Source of the DNA: Primulina eburnea | Taxonomy: Eukaryota; Streptophyta; Magnoliopsida; Lamiales; Gesneriaceae | Length of the DNA: 64,000 nt | Direction of reading: 5' to 3' | NCBI RefSeq assembly: GCF_022965805.1 | Contig: NC_133115.1 | Location: 30,061,321 to 30,125,320, forward strand | In this document: in pieces, positions 33,077 to 44,180 of the stretch | Layout of the letters: each line of letters begins with the position of its first letter | How positions within the stretch are numbered: the stretch's first letter is position 1 | The notes under the pieces: model-generated | What the model saw: only the letters and a program-made list of their open reading frames with translations | Told to the model about the DNA's origin: nothing | Database searches by the model: none | Made by a program: the position numbers and the translations under genes

Positions 33077-34579
33077 TTTATAATAGTTAATAATGTATAA
33101 TTAATATCTTTAAATTTAACAATCCAGGGAAACTTGTATGCCCTCATTCATGAATGGAATCTCTGGCGACACATATGACTTAAGGGAGAATTTAATCGCT
33201 GATGAATTTTGAATTGTAGATGAATAACATAACTTAAAGATTAAATACAACATATATAATGCAAGAAATATGATATATTTTGTCCCATTGTTTTGCCTCA
33301 CTCGTATCTTTCCAATAGTTGGCTAACCATGCACTACATCAAATTTAAAATCAAATTTTCAAAATTCAAAAACTTGGAAAAGGGTCAAAAGGGCACTTTC
33401 CGAAATACTAAATTTATGCATTACTCCTAAAAAGGAAGTGTTTTGTTCATAAAAAATATAAAGTAAAAAAAGTAAAAGGTTTGAAATTTCTTTGAACTTT
33501 CACAGTGCCCGCAAGCTGTCTAGCTTTTGGGATTCTTGAAAAATCTTAATACAAAAATAAGAGCCAGAGATTGTTATCTACTTTAATAATTTGTACTTGG
33601 AACTACGGAACTCATGTATATAATCTGCCCACTTGCTTTAATTAAGAATGTTGCTTTTTCCGTAATTGGGGTAAGGTGGGATTTAGGGATGGTTACTTTG
33701 TATCGAAACGTATAACTTTTCGAAAGTATGATTTTTGTCTTTCCATCACAATTTACATGTTCAAAGTTTATATATCGCGACAAGAAAATCGTTAATCAAT
33801 TAGATCGGAGGAAAATCGATGGATGATTTGCTTACTTTCTAGCAAATTCTTGAGTGTTATGGATGTGTGAAACTTAAGCTAAGTTTAGTTAATTGTTCAA
33901 GAATATTTAAAACAATGATAATATCGCATGGCCGGCTATCTCATGCTGGTTTCAAGGGATATTTAATTTTGGCAATATTATTTGGTTTTGTTCTCCACGA
34001 ACTTTTTCAGATGAGTGGAATGGTTTTTTCCTCGGAAAGTAGCTAATTAAAATTGAGAAAAAAAAAGGCATAAACTTGTGGTTTTGAGTGTAAATTAGAA
34101 AATTAGAGACGTGAAAATAGATTAAGTTCGTCGGGTTAGTTTGTGTCATCATATAAAATAAATGTGTTGAGTTGACAGTTTTCCAACCTGACCCATCTCG
34201 TCTAATGGTGATTGTGGCGAGCTGGTCTGTCGGGCCGACCCATCTAATGGCGAATTGCAGACCGACTGACCACACTAACCCCATTTATGTTGAAAATCAC
34301 AGTTTTTCATGTTAGCTAGGCTACATGTGTGCTTTTTGCATATCTTTTTTATTTGTCGACTCTTTTGGCTCTCTATTAATAAATAACAAATAAATTCATC
34401 TCATAATCCTATTAAAATCGAATTTTTTTTCTCTGATATTTTACATACAATTAAAGAAGATCTTTAAGATCCAAATCCGGAACTATTAAATCAGTCCTGG
34501 ATTAAACCAAATCCAACAAAAATACTGAATTGAAATGTATTACTTGAAATAAATATGAAATAGTTTAATGCAGTTCGGT
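33077..34579. other. Intergenic, nothing recognised
   Basis: No supported gene. 34120-34300 is another GGGT/ACCC-rich patch (GACCCATCTCGTCTAATGG, CGGGCCGACCCATCTAATGG). Confidence 0.45.
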
Positions 34580-35370
34580 TGAATCAGGTTAGAGTTTAGA
34601 ATAGGGTGAATAAAGTCTTTTAAAATTTTCTTTAAAAGCTGTCAAATAATGCGATCGACTTAGATAGCGTTAGCTATATAAGACCTGATTTTCTCGACAT
34701 TTTGAGAAACGGTCAGGTCAAACATTGTGCAAAAAGCGGTCTGATGGTTTTTATGAAGATTATATACTCAAATATAGCGGATTAAAAAGATAAATAATTA
34801 CAATAAGGAAATGAAACAAGCATTTTTATTGATGTTCAAGGACTCAAGCTCTTACGTTACCCTTTCTTCAACTTATGAAGGATTTCACTAAAAACCTTTG
34901 GTTTTACGACACTTCGTAACAACATACTTCAATTTTAGGTATAATCTAATGCCTATGTTGAAAATCCTAGTATTCTCACAAACAGTTGAGGCTCGTAGTC
35001 TAACAACTAATACAACACAAATGAAATAAAGTAATGGATCATTAGACTCAATCTGTCAAAAAACTCCTTAAACGATCTTGGCAAGAAACGGTCGAGTGAG
35101 TTGGCAAAAGCTCTTGATGATTTTTGAAGATCATGAAGTTCTTTGATGAGTCTTGTTGTTGAGTAATATATATCTTGTGAGGATTGAGAGTGCTCAAAAA
35201 ATCTTTTCAAATAATGCTTCAAGCGTATAAGTCTTGTACAGGTATTCCTATTGACATTCTCTATATATAGTACTTCTTGTATCTTTATTCAATGTTCGAG
35301 TGTAGCTTAATTAATGAGCATTAATGCAATAGTACTATTGTCGTCGTCTTTTCTTTATATATCGTAAACT
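34580..35370 (-). mobile_element. 3' LTR of a deleted Copia element (minus strand)
   Basis: Direct repeat of 36387-37180: shared blocks such as GAAGATTATATACTCAAA, AAGATAAATAATT, TCTTGGCAAGAAACGGTC and GAGTGAGTTGGCAAAA occur in the same order with about 80 % similarity by eye. Boundaries are approximate. ORF 35007-35222 is not a gene. Confidence 0.75.
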
Positions 35371-35439
35371 TTAATTAAAAATTTGTATTTGATTATAGGT
35401 CCTTCTGTTTTTGAAAGTTTCGGTCGAGCACCGTTGTTC

Positions 35440-36020
35440 TGTGATGATTCAACTAGATATGAGTAGGAATCTCAATGCATGATAAGTTATTCCCTTACAT
35501 GGTGAGATTGTAATCGTTATATAGTCTGGTCTCTTTAGAGGGGTAAAAATTAAGGACTGATAATAGTAAACCATGAAAAGTAAAAGGAATCTCAGTGTCT
35601 AGGCCAAAATATACTTATGTTGATGTTGATTGTAGGATATGCATGATATGATTTATTGTTTTCGAAAATCATGTGTATATGTATGTGCTCGAACGACCTC
35701 TAGTTGTTGAGTGATGACTATATCACTCACCCCTTAATCTCATTACCTAGATAAGTCAGAAGATCAGGCTGGTGATGGAGAAAATAAAAGTTAGTTGAGT
35801 TTATGTTCATTTTAAATTTTATTTGAATTTTCATTGTAAACGCTTTCCTATATTTATTTTTAATTACATTGTAAAAATAATTTTATGATTGATTGTGAGA
35901 AATAAACTGATTTGGTTTATATTGTACTAAGATGCCTGTTGTTTTCAAGTGTGTGATTGTAAACAACGCCAGTGTCGACGGACACTAGTCTCGGAGCGTG
36001 AAATTAAGTGGTATCAGAGC
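35440..36020 (+). mobile_element. Gypsy-like LTR fragment with primer-binding site
   Basis: Same block order as the solo LTR at 138-1713 (TTAGAGGGGTAAAAATTAAG, GACTGATAATAGTAAACC, ...GTAAACAACGCCAGTGTCGAC), ending near CTCGGAGCGTGAAA. Five bases later a full TGGTATCAGAGC primer-binding site lies at 36009-36020. It sits inside the minus-strand Copia element, so it is either a nested insertion or a rearrangement. Confidence 0.7.
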
Positions 36021-36106
36021 TACTAGGCTTCATTTTGACATTCTTCAGGCTTCATTCTGACATTATTAAACTTCTGGATGTCAACATTCAGCTTGTTTTC
36101 CTTGCC

Positions 36107-36337
36107 TTAGTCTCCTAAAGATGCAAGTTCAATAATGATATTGCTAAACCATTCATCAAACTCGTTAAGTGTTTCTCCATGCTTCATTTTGATGAGTGTT
36201 TTATACGGAATATCATTGGCCACCTTGTCCAGATTGACCTTTTTTGTCATCTGCCGTCTATTGGACCGTCTGCATACAAATTTTCTGGTCATCGTAATTT
36301 CATTAGTAAAAATTGAAATCTTATTAACAGAAACCAT
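36107..36337 (-). pseudogene. Copia gag fragment
   Basis: The minus-strand ORF includes IPYKTLIKMKHGETLNEFDE and FSNIIIELASLG, a stretch typical of plant Copia Gag (UBN2-type) proteins. Only 76 codons remain. It lies just downstream (on the minus strand) of a primer-binding site TGGTATCAGA at 36375-36384. No nucleic-acid-binding knuckle or pol follows, so the element was largely deleted. Confidence 0.7.
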
Positions 36338-36386
36338 TTTAACATATGTGTATCAGAGGTCGAGAAAAAATCTATCTGATACCACT

Positions 36387-37180
36387 TGTTATAATTGAGT
36401 TAGAATTTAGATGGTAACCGTTTTAAAATATTCTTTAAAAACTGTTATATAATGCAGCCGACCTCGATACTGTTAGTTATACAAGATTTGATTTTATCAA
36501 TAATTTAAGAAACGGTCGGATCACAAATTTGTGCGAAAAACAGTATGATGATTCTTATGAAGATTATATACTCAAAATATAGCAGATTAATAAGATAAAT
36601 AATTGTAATAAGGAAATGCCACAACTATTTTTATGGATGTTCGGATGTCCATGCTTCTATGTACCTCTTCTTCTAATTAATAAGAATTTCAATAAAAAAC
36701 TTTGGTTTTACAACACTTTGTAACAACTAACTTTAATATTAGGTCTTATCCAATTTCTAAGTTGAAACTCGTTGTATTCTCACAAACAGTTGAGACTCAC
36801 AGTCTAACAACCAATACAATACAAATGAAGTAAAATAATGAATCATTCGATTCAGTCTGTTGAAAAGCTCCTCAAACAATCTTGGCAAGAAACGGTCAAG
36901 TGAGTTGGCAAAAACCCTTGATGATCCTTGAATATCTAATGAATGTTATTTCAAGAGTGGGGCTGTTGAGCAGTGTATATCTATGCTCAAATATTCTTTT
37001 CAGTGAATATTTCAAGTGTACAAGTCTCGTACTGTTCCTCCTCTAGGCATTATCTATATGTTTATATTACTTCTTGCATCTTCATTAAATGTTCGACTGT
37101 AGCTTAGCTTAATTAATGAGCATTAATGTAATAGTACTGTTGTTGTTATCCTTTTCCTTATATATCTACACTTTAATTAA
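36387..37180 (-). mobile_element. 5' LTR of the deleted Copia element (minus strand)
   Basis: On the minus strand this LTR ends TTATAACA at 36387 and is followed after two bases by TGGTATCAGA. It pairs with the repeat at 34580-35370. The outer boundary is unclear and may extend beyond 37180. Confidence 0.75.
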
Positions 37181-39227
37181 TGACCAATTTGAACTTTACC
37201 TAATCTGATAGAAAATGGCCATGACATCAAAAAGTGATTAGCTTTGCGTGTAGACTTTTAAAGAAAACTGTCTGAACTACTGATATCCTGTTTTGTCGTG
37301 CATGATTAGTCCACCAAATTTTCTGATAAAAATAGGTGAGATCTTTGTAAAATATGTGGCTTGTATTTAAAGATAACTTTAGTCGCTCATTGATTAATGT
37401 TTTTGGATTGAAAAAACAGTTGAGTAGTCCATGTGACACTTACTGATATGCAGAAACAGCCAAGTAGATCAATTATGCTGCTAATGATGAAACGGTGGAA
37501 TAGCTTAGCATTACTTGACCGGTTGAATGAATTTTTCTAAAGCGATCAAGTATCTGCAATACAAATCAAACGACAAATATATCTAATATAATAAATTGTT
37601 TTCACCAAAACTAAAGGATGTAACACCTGTATCATTTACTAAAGTTAAACCTCCTTACTACTAACTAATTTTGATATGATGATGAATTTTTTTAAAATAA
37701 TTTTCAGAATAACCTCTAACCATCCACCTACATATACCCTATTTTCATTTATATTATAGTTTCCCTTACCATATCAACTTCAAAAATTAATAACTTCCAT
37801 TTTTATTTCAAAAAAGCTATTTCATTCTAATTTTTTTAATCTGAAATACAAATATCCTTATGTCATAATCCGCTAGTATATTTATTTTTTGAGTATATTG
37901 TTTCATAAATAATTTATTTAGATATATAATAATTGGAAAAAAAATGATTTCAATTATGTTTCAATCCGGTAACGAACCGGTCAATTTAGTTCTGGTTTGA
38001 AATTGAGTTATACTCTCTGTCTGAAATCTTACCAGTTCGGTATGATTCCACTATCCAACCGATCCAAGGAGCATCACTACTTTTGACCACCTAAACTCTT
38101 TCTTCTCACCTAAGTTAATTAATGACGGTGAAACCTTAACTTTCATACCATATCCTTGGGTTCGAGTTCGGGTTCGAGGATTTTTTTTAAATCCCCGATG
38201 TAGCTCGGGTCGGTTATGAGATTACTATCCCTATCCTCGAATCCGTTCCGAAAATAATATCAATAATAAAATAAAAGTATTATTAGTATCAATAAGTTTT
38301 GGTTTCGGGTTAGAGGATAATAGTATTATTAGTATCAATAAGTTTTGGTTCGAGAAAATCTCCGAATCCTTCATCGTCTTGTCATATTAATATTTTTGAA
38401 ACGAGGATGTGGGAGAGGATGAGAAGTTGATCCCCGAAGTTTCGGGTTAGAGGTTTCCCCGAACCCGAAAAAGCAGGGATCGAGACGGATATAGGGTGGG
38501 GATGGAATTCGGGGACGAGGATGAAAGTGGCGAACCCGTCCTGTCCCATTGTCATCCCTAATTTAGAGTTGTATTAATAAGTCGATATATTAATAATTTA
38601 TTGTTTTAAAAAGTTTTTTTTATTAAGATAACATAAATTGAATGATATAAAAAGTCAGTGTCCCAAGTCCGGACTGGAAAAATATTATTTTAGATAAATT
38701 ATTAATTTATCGAGTATTAATTCATAGGTATTTGCAAAATTCTTTCCAATATTGCGAAATCAAAGAGAGTAAAAATTGTAATTTTACCTTAATTTTTTTG
38801 TTTGTTCAAAATAAATTCCCAACTTCAACGTGTCTCTATAATTAAAAACCAGAGCACATATATCATGTCATTGTTAATTCCAAAAAAAATATTCACGAAG
38901 AAATGTTTTGATTTGTTTTAGATAGTAAAATGACAAAATCTACGTATATTAAATATTTTTTTGTGGTCGAATATTTTATTTTCGAGACTCACAAGAAAAC
39001 AAAAACTGGTTTGCCTGTCGCCCGTGCGACCAAAAAAATGTATCAGAGGAATTATTACAACCTCATAAATATAAAAAATTAATATCATAATTTGAACACC
39101 AAGTTCGACTAACGTCAATCGTTTGTTTTCAAAAGAAAAAAAAAAAAACGTCAATCGTTTCAAATATATATGTTTGTTTATTCACGATCGATTTGTCGTG
39201 GCTCATTCGTCAAAAAAATATAGAAGA
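37181..39227. other. Intergenic with a TTCGGG/CCCGAA-rich patch
   Basis: No gene supported. 38150-38570 is a patch rich in GGGTTCGAG and CCCGAACCCG ending TCCCATTGTCATCCCTAA, probably a non-autonomous element like those at 4.1 and 24.6 kb. Confidence 0.45.
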
Positions 39228-39400
39228 CAAAAATTCATGTGATACGATTTCACATATCAATTTTTTGAAACAGATATTTTATATGGGTCATCCACGAAAA
39301 AGTAGTACTTTTTATATCAAATATATTACATTTTATTGTATATATGAACATGATTGATCCGTCTCATGAATAAAGATAGACCGTTTTATGAAAGACCTAC
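39228..39400 (-). repeat. GTGAGACGGTCTCAC element, copy 8
   Basis: The most decayed copy, reverse sense; core blocks ATATGGGTCATCCACGAAAA and TTGATCCGTCTCATGAATAA remain. Confidence 0.75.
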
Positions 39401-39686
39401 TCAATATAGAATTATTTTCGCATTTAGAGTAACATTGACACCAGGAGAAGTTGGTGAAAAATCTCCAATCAAAACATTTTTTGGGTTCACTCCCAACCTA
39501 CAAAATTGTGGTACTATGTCATACAAAATGTGGTACACTTCATGTGGAAATGTGGTACTAAAAAAGTACCCAGGGACTGAATACAAAAAAAATCGACAAT
39601 TGGAAACTGAAAACCAACATCGGGAACTTAAACATTGTTATCAATTTATAAGCATTCATTGTTTTTTACGAGTTTTTATAAATAAT

Positions 39687-39869
39687 GAGCATGTGTCTTT
39701 TGAGACGATCTCACAAATCTTTATCTGTGAGACGTGTTAACACTATCGATATTCACAATAAAAAATAATATTCTTAGCACAAAAAGTAATATTTTTTCAT
39801 GGATGACCCAATTAAAATATCTGTCTCACAAAATACGACCCGTAAGAACGTCTCACACAAATTTTTGAC
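39687..39869 (+). repeat. GTGAGACGGTCTCAC element, copy 9
   Basis: Complete forward-sense copy, facing away from copy 8 about 290 bp away. The 128-aa ORF 39354-39740 crosses both copies and is not a gene. Confidence 0.88.
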
Positions 39870-40304
39870 ATTGATAATTACTCACAAAACTTTTGTTTAA
39901 TTTTTTTTTAATAGTTGATACATGTAAATAGATGATTGTATATAACGATTCAACCAAAAAAATAGAAAAATTGTCGTTGTAAAAATAAAAATATGAGAAC
40001 AATCCGACCGATTAATGACAAAAATAATACATTTTATGCATCTGTTTTAATAAACTTGATCTCTGAGACAGTCTGCTCAAGAATAAATTTAACTTTAAAG
40101 TAATTAAAAAAATTGTTATTAAAATAAATCGCGTGATATGCACGTGACGGAGGGCCTATGATGTCAACTGTCTCTTCCGGGAGGCAGTTGAACTTGAGTT
40201 AGCTTCCACTTTGCTTACTCAGTAATGCTTTGCTTCCATGTCATCCACTTCCCCCCATTTCATACATCACATTTATACCGCCGCCGCCGCCACCGTCGGC
40301 CTCA
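39870..40304. other. Upstream region of the LCD gene
   Basis: Presumed promoter and 5' UTR. The pyrimidine- and CCG-rich stretch at 40240-40304 is likely leader. No single TATA box stands out. A longer reading frame to 40230 starts at TTG, so it is not used. Confidence 0.4.
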
Positions 40305-41618
40305 ATGGATTCTCTCCTCCCCAGAAGCGGCTCCACCACGCAAAATTCATTAAAATCAATAACCCCAGAGGAGATCCGCTCCGAATTCTCCCATCATGAC
40401 CCGACGGTGGCCCGCATAAACAACGGAAGCTTCGGGTGCTGTCCAGCCACAATTATCGCTGCCCAACAGCGCCACCAGCTCCTCTTCCTCCGTCAGCCAG
40501 ATTATTTCTATTTCAACACACTCAAGCCCTCCATCTTCGAAACCCGTCGCCTAATCCAGAACCTCATCAACGCGGACAATCCAGATGAAGTCTCCGTCGT
40601 GGATAACGCCACCACCGCCGCCGCTATCGTCCTACAGCATACCTCCTGGTCTTTCTTCTTATCTCATTTTCATCCCGGTGACGCCGTTATCATGCTCCAC
40701 TATGCCTACGGAGCCGTCAAGAAATCCGTCCACGCGTACATTTCTCGCGCCGGTGGCCATGTCATTGAGGTTCATCTTCCTTTTCCTGTGAAATCTAGTT
40801 CTGATATTATATTTGAATTTCAAAAGGCTCTTCAAAAAGGGAAAGAAAATGGTAGAAAGATTAGATTGGCTGTCATTGATCATATAACTTCAATGCCCTG
40901 TGTAATAATCCCTGTGAAAGAGCTTGTGAGAATGTGTAGAGATGAGGGTGTTGATAGAATATTTATTGATGGGGCACACGCCATTGGCAATGTGGATTTA
41001 GACATGAAGGATATAGGCGCTGACTTTTACACTAGTAATTTGCACAAGTGGTTGTTTTGCCCGCCATCTGCAGCATTTTTGTATTGTAAGATGTCGGAAA
41101 AATCCTCTGACTTACACCACCCGGTAGTGTCTCATGAATATGGTAATGGGTTAGCAATGGAGAGTGCCTGGATCGGGACGAGGGACTATAGCTCTCAATT
41201 GGTTGTGCCAGAGGTTATGGAATTCTTGAATCGGTTTGAGGGTGGCATAAATGGGATTATGCAGAGGAATCACGAGGCAGTGATAGAGATGGCAGAAATG
41301 TTAGTAGAAGCATGGGGGACAGAATTGGGGACTCCTCTGGATATGTGCTCGAGTATGGCTATGGTGGGAATGCCCACTTGTTTGGGGATTAAGAGTGATT
41401 CAGATGCATTGAAATTGAGGGCTAATTTGAGAACTGTTTTTAAGGTTGAGGTTCCGATTTACTATAGGGAGCCAGTTGAGGGAGAAGTTGATCCAATCAC
41501 AGGGTATGCTAGGATTTCTCATCAGGTGTACAATGTGGTTGAGGACTACAATAGGTTAAGGGATGCTGTCAACAAGTTGGTCAAAGCTGGTGTTACTTGC
41601 GCATCACTTTCCAACTGA
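40305..41618 (+). CDS. LCD: L-cysteine desulfhydrase, PLP-dependent (aminotransferase class V fold)
   Basis: An intronless 437-aa protein. Plant LCD degrades L-cysteine to pyruvate, ammonia and hydrogen sulfide, a gaseous signal in stomatal closure and stress. Sequence support: ARINNGSFGCCP near the N-terminus (36-47), the phosphate-contacting NATTAAA (101-107), DHITSMPCV (192-200), the PLP-binding FIDGAHAIG with Asp222 and His225, and the Schiff-base lysine in SNLHKW (Lys248). The C-terminal half has ESAWIGTRDYSSQLVVPEV and YARISHQVYN, as in the Arabidopsis enzyme. ATG 40305 fits the family N-terminus. No transit peptide is obvious. The first 160 codons are rich in C-ending codons; after about 40790 usage becomes A/T-ending. 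Specificity rests on family resemblance; a neighbouring class V enzyme is possible but less likely. Confidence 0.93.
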   Translation: MDSLLPRSGSTTQNSLKSITPEEIRSEFSHHDPTVARINNGSFGCCPATIIAAQQRHQLLFLRQPDYFYFNTLKPSIFETRRLIQNLINADNPDEVSVVDNATTAAAIVLQHTSWSFFLSHFHPGDAVIMLHYAYGAVKKSVHAYISRAGGHVIEVHLPFPVKSSSDIIFEFQKALQKGKENGRKIRLAVIDHITSMPCVIIPVKELVRMCRDEGVDRIFIDGAHAIGNVDLDMKDIGADFYTSNLHKWLFCPPSAAFLYCKMSEKSSDLHHPVVSHEYGNGLAMESAWIGTRDYSSQLVVPEVMEFLNRFEGGINGIMQRNHEAVIEMAEMLVEAWGTELGTPLDMCSSMAMVGMPTCLGIKSDSDALKLRANLRTVFKVEVPIYYREPVEGEVDPITGYARISHQVYNVVEDYNRLRDAVNKLVKAGVTCASLSN

Positions 41619-43052
41619 AAAGGTGATATTTCATTTTGCATGTTTTTGTGGATTACAATATAGAGTTGTTACCTGTTAGAAATCGCAGGGAAAAAACCAT
41701 CTGGTTTGTCTTCATTTCAACCCCCAGCTTTAATAATGGTCGTTTTGCTTCGACTCTTGGCTTTGATAATGGTCAGAAGTGTTATCCTGTTCACTAAATT
41801 TTTTCCTTTTTCTTCATGTTGTGGTGACAAATTAGTATCGTTATGAAAGATTAACGTTGGTGGTTATTGATGAGTTGTTATATACTCAGAGGTTTTCTAT
41901 GATAGAAGTGTGCATTTAAAATATGGTATTGTGATGTCTCGCTTTGGAGGTTACGGCCATGCATTGCCTCAATGCTAAAGTGATTAAAGAACACCCAAAT
42001 CATTGAATGACCCTGACTTTCTTATTGAAGGAAAACTTTTTTTTTGATGATAGAAGCATGTATTTGAAGAGCAATTCGTTGTCAAGCCTTCCTCTGGAGA
42101 CCTTGGCATGGCTGTACCCCCAAAGCCTAAAGAATTCAGGAACATGAAGCCTTGAATGGTACAAAACCCGTAAATATAATGAATTACTCTTTATCAACCA
42201 ATATATTAGTGGGACCATCCTATAAATATTGTTGGAAGATTAAAGATTGTATAAATTGTTAACTGTCATATCTATGATACAATAGTTACTTACATTGAAA
42301 TTAGTACAATCAAAGGTATGTGAGTAATGCATTTTGGATCTGTTTGTAATGAGATTTGGCATATGAAATTGCTGCAAATATTGGGCATTCCTTAGCAGAA
42401 AGAACTTCTGGTTTGAGAGCTAACTTTATTTATATATTCTTGCCTCATTAGAGTAATCTTTGCTTTTAGCACACGATAAACAATCTTAACCTTTTAAATC
42501 CCTTGTGATCAGAAAAAGAATACTTGCAAAGTTGTAGGCTTGATATTATCATGTACAAAAACACACGCATATGCACGTAAACTGATTTGCGTCTGAATTC
42601 ATTGTTTCTTCTTATGCAGCTTACCCGGATGCGAGCACACGGTATCTTCTTTACTAGCTCGGTGACCGAAGGTATCACTATTAACTGGCCCCGGATAATT
42701 TTTCGGGTACAAACTTCCTGGGAAAACAATAAAATTTAACTTCTAGTATCAAGCCTCAACACTAGTGCTGTGTTGTTTGTAATAGTAAAAAATCAATGGT
42801 TATGTACCAATGATACCTCACTTCATTGAGTTTGTCATGATCAGCAATCATTAACCTCATTTTCTTCTCTGGTGTTTGCTGTTAAGTCATTCCTCCCCTA
42901 TTTTACATTTTATTATTGATTCGATTATTGATTTTTAAAGCTATATTTTTTAATGGCAAGATAATATTGGAAATATAAATGTAAATACCTTAAAAAAAGC
43001 TTATTTTGAGAAGGAAAAATGCTTAATAATATATAGACTGAGAAATTATAGA
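41619..43052. other. LCD 3' region and intergenic sequence
   Basis: No second gene supported. The first few hundred bases are probably the LCD 3' UTR; the ORFs at 42000-42218 and 42466-42729 (minus) show no domain. Confidence 0.5.
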
Positions 43053-43209
43053 GTAGTTCTCTTGTGAGACAGTGTCACAAATCTTTATCTTGAGACGAGT
43101 CAACCCTACCGATATTCACAATAAAAAGTAATATTTTTTCATTGATAACCCAAATAAGATATTTGTCTTATAAAATACGACCCGAGACCATCTCACACAA
43201 GTTTTTGCC
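43053..43209 (+). repeat. GTGAGACGGTCTCAC element, copy 10
   Basis: Forward-sense copy lacking the CTCTTAGCATAAAAAGTAAT block, like copy 6. Confidence 0.85.
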
Positions 43210-43673
43210 GATAATAATAATTTTAATATCTTCCTTCTTTAAAAACCTAGAAAATACTTAAAATATTATTTTAAAATCACAAACTTTTTTAAATAAATGA
43301 TTTATTGTTGGATTCTTCATATGACAGGTGAGTTGTCGTGCATCCTTTTAATCATTAAAAAAAAATCAAGAATGTTGACATTTATATTTGATCGATAGAC
43401 TGGCCAATCTACAGAATGTATGTGCAAACCTGGAAAGTCAATATCTAAAATTCCGAATTTAATCAAACTGAGGAATCAAATCATTTAATTCTGTTTTATT
43501 TTGTCTATTCCAAACTAAACAATCAAATCAAGGGGGATGAATTCAAAACCCTTTTTGGCATATATTTCGATAATTCTGAATCAAACTTGTTTTCCCCCTT
43601 TTTTTTGGGTGAGATTATTTTCTATTAATTCAATTATTACAAAGTATGTGAATTAAAAACAATTTTGATTTGA

Positions 43674-43817
43674 GTAGGTCTTTGTGACAGGTCAACCGAT
43701 ATTCACAATAAAAAATAATACTCTTAACATAAAAAATAATATTTTTTCATGATGACCCAAATAAGATATTCGTCTCACAAAATATAATTCGTGAAACCGT
43801 CTCATACAAATTTTTGT
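43674..43817 (+). repeat. GTGAGACGGTCTCAC element, copy 11, truncated
   Basis: The left palindrome region is deleted; the rest is present and degenerate at the right palindrome. It lies about 360 bp 5' of the ABC transporter start codon. Confidence 0.8.
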
Positions 43818-44180
43818 AATTTGATTTGTTTGATTTGAACCGCTAGATGTTATTGGCAGTCTAACAAAAGCAGATAAGAATGCTCAGTTAATGCCGCCAA
43901 ATAAATATTTTTAAAAAGGTTTAATGGGTAATTCCATGCCGACTCGATTTATGATTTAAATTTGAAGAACAATTTGTGGGATGTGATCGTTTCATATTTA
44001 ACATTAAAAATTCAAACGTCGAACTCTTTTTTAATGGCATGCATCGAAATCTTGAGTGACGCATGGCCTCACCTCATCGTGCTGCATTGTCTGAAAAAGG
44101 CATGAAACACAACATGAAGCCCACTATTTAATGTTCGGTAACATTGCAAAAAGGCTGGAACTTGGATTGTTCAGCTGAGA

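Noticed and set aside
39354..39740. 128-aa ORF on the plus strand
   Set aside because: It runs through two copies of the GTGAGACGGTCTCAC element and the gap between them; no domain.
40230..40304. N-terminal extension of LCD by 25 residues
   Set aside because: The extended frame starts at TTG; the first in-frame ATG is 40305 and fits the family.
42466..42729. 87-aa minus-strand ORF after LCD
   Set aside because: No domain and unusual composition; lies in the probable 3' region of LCD or intergenic DNA.
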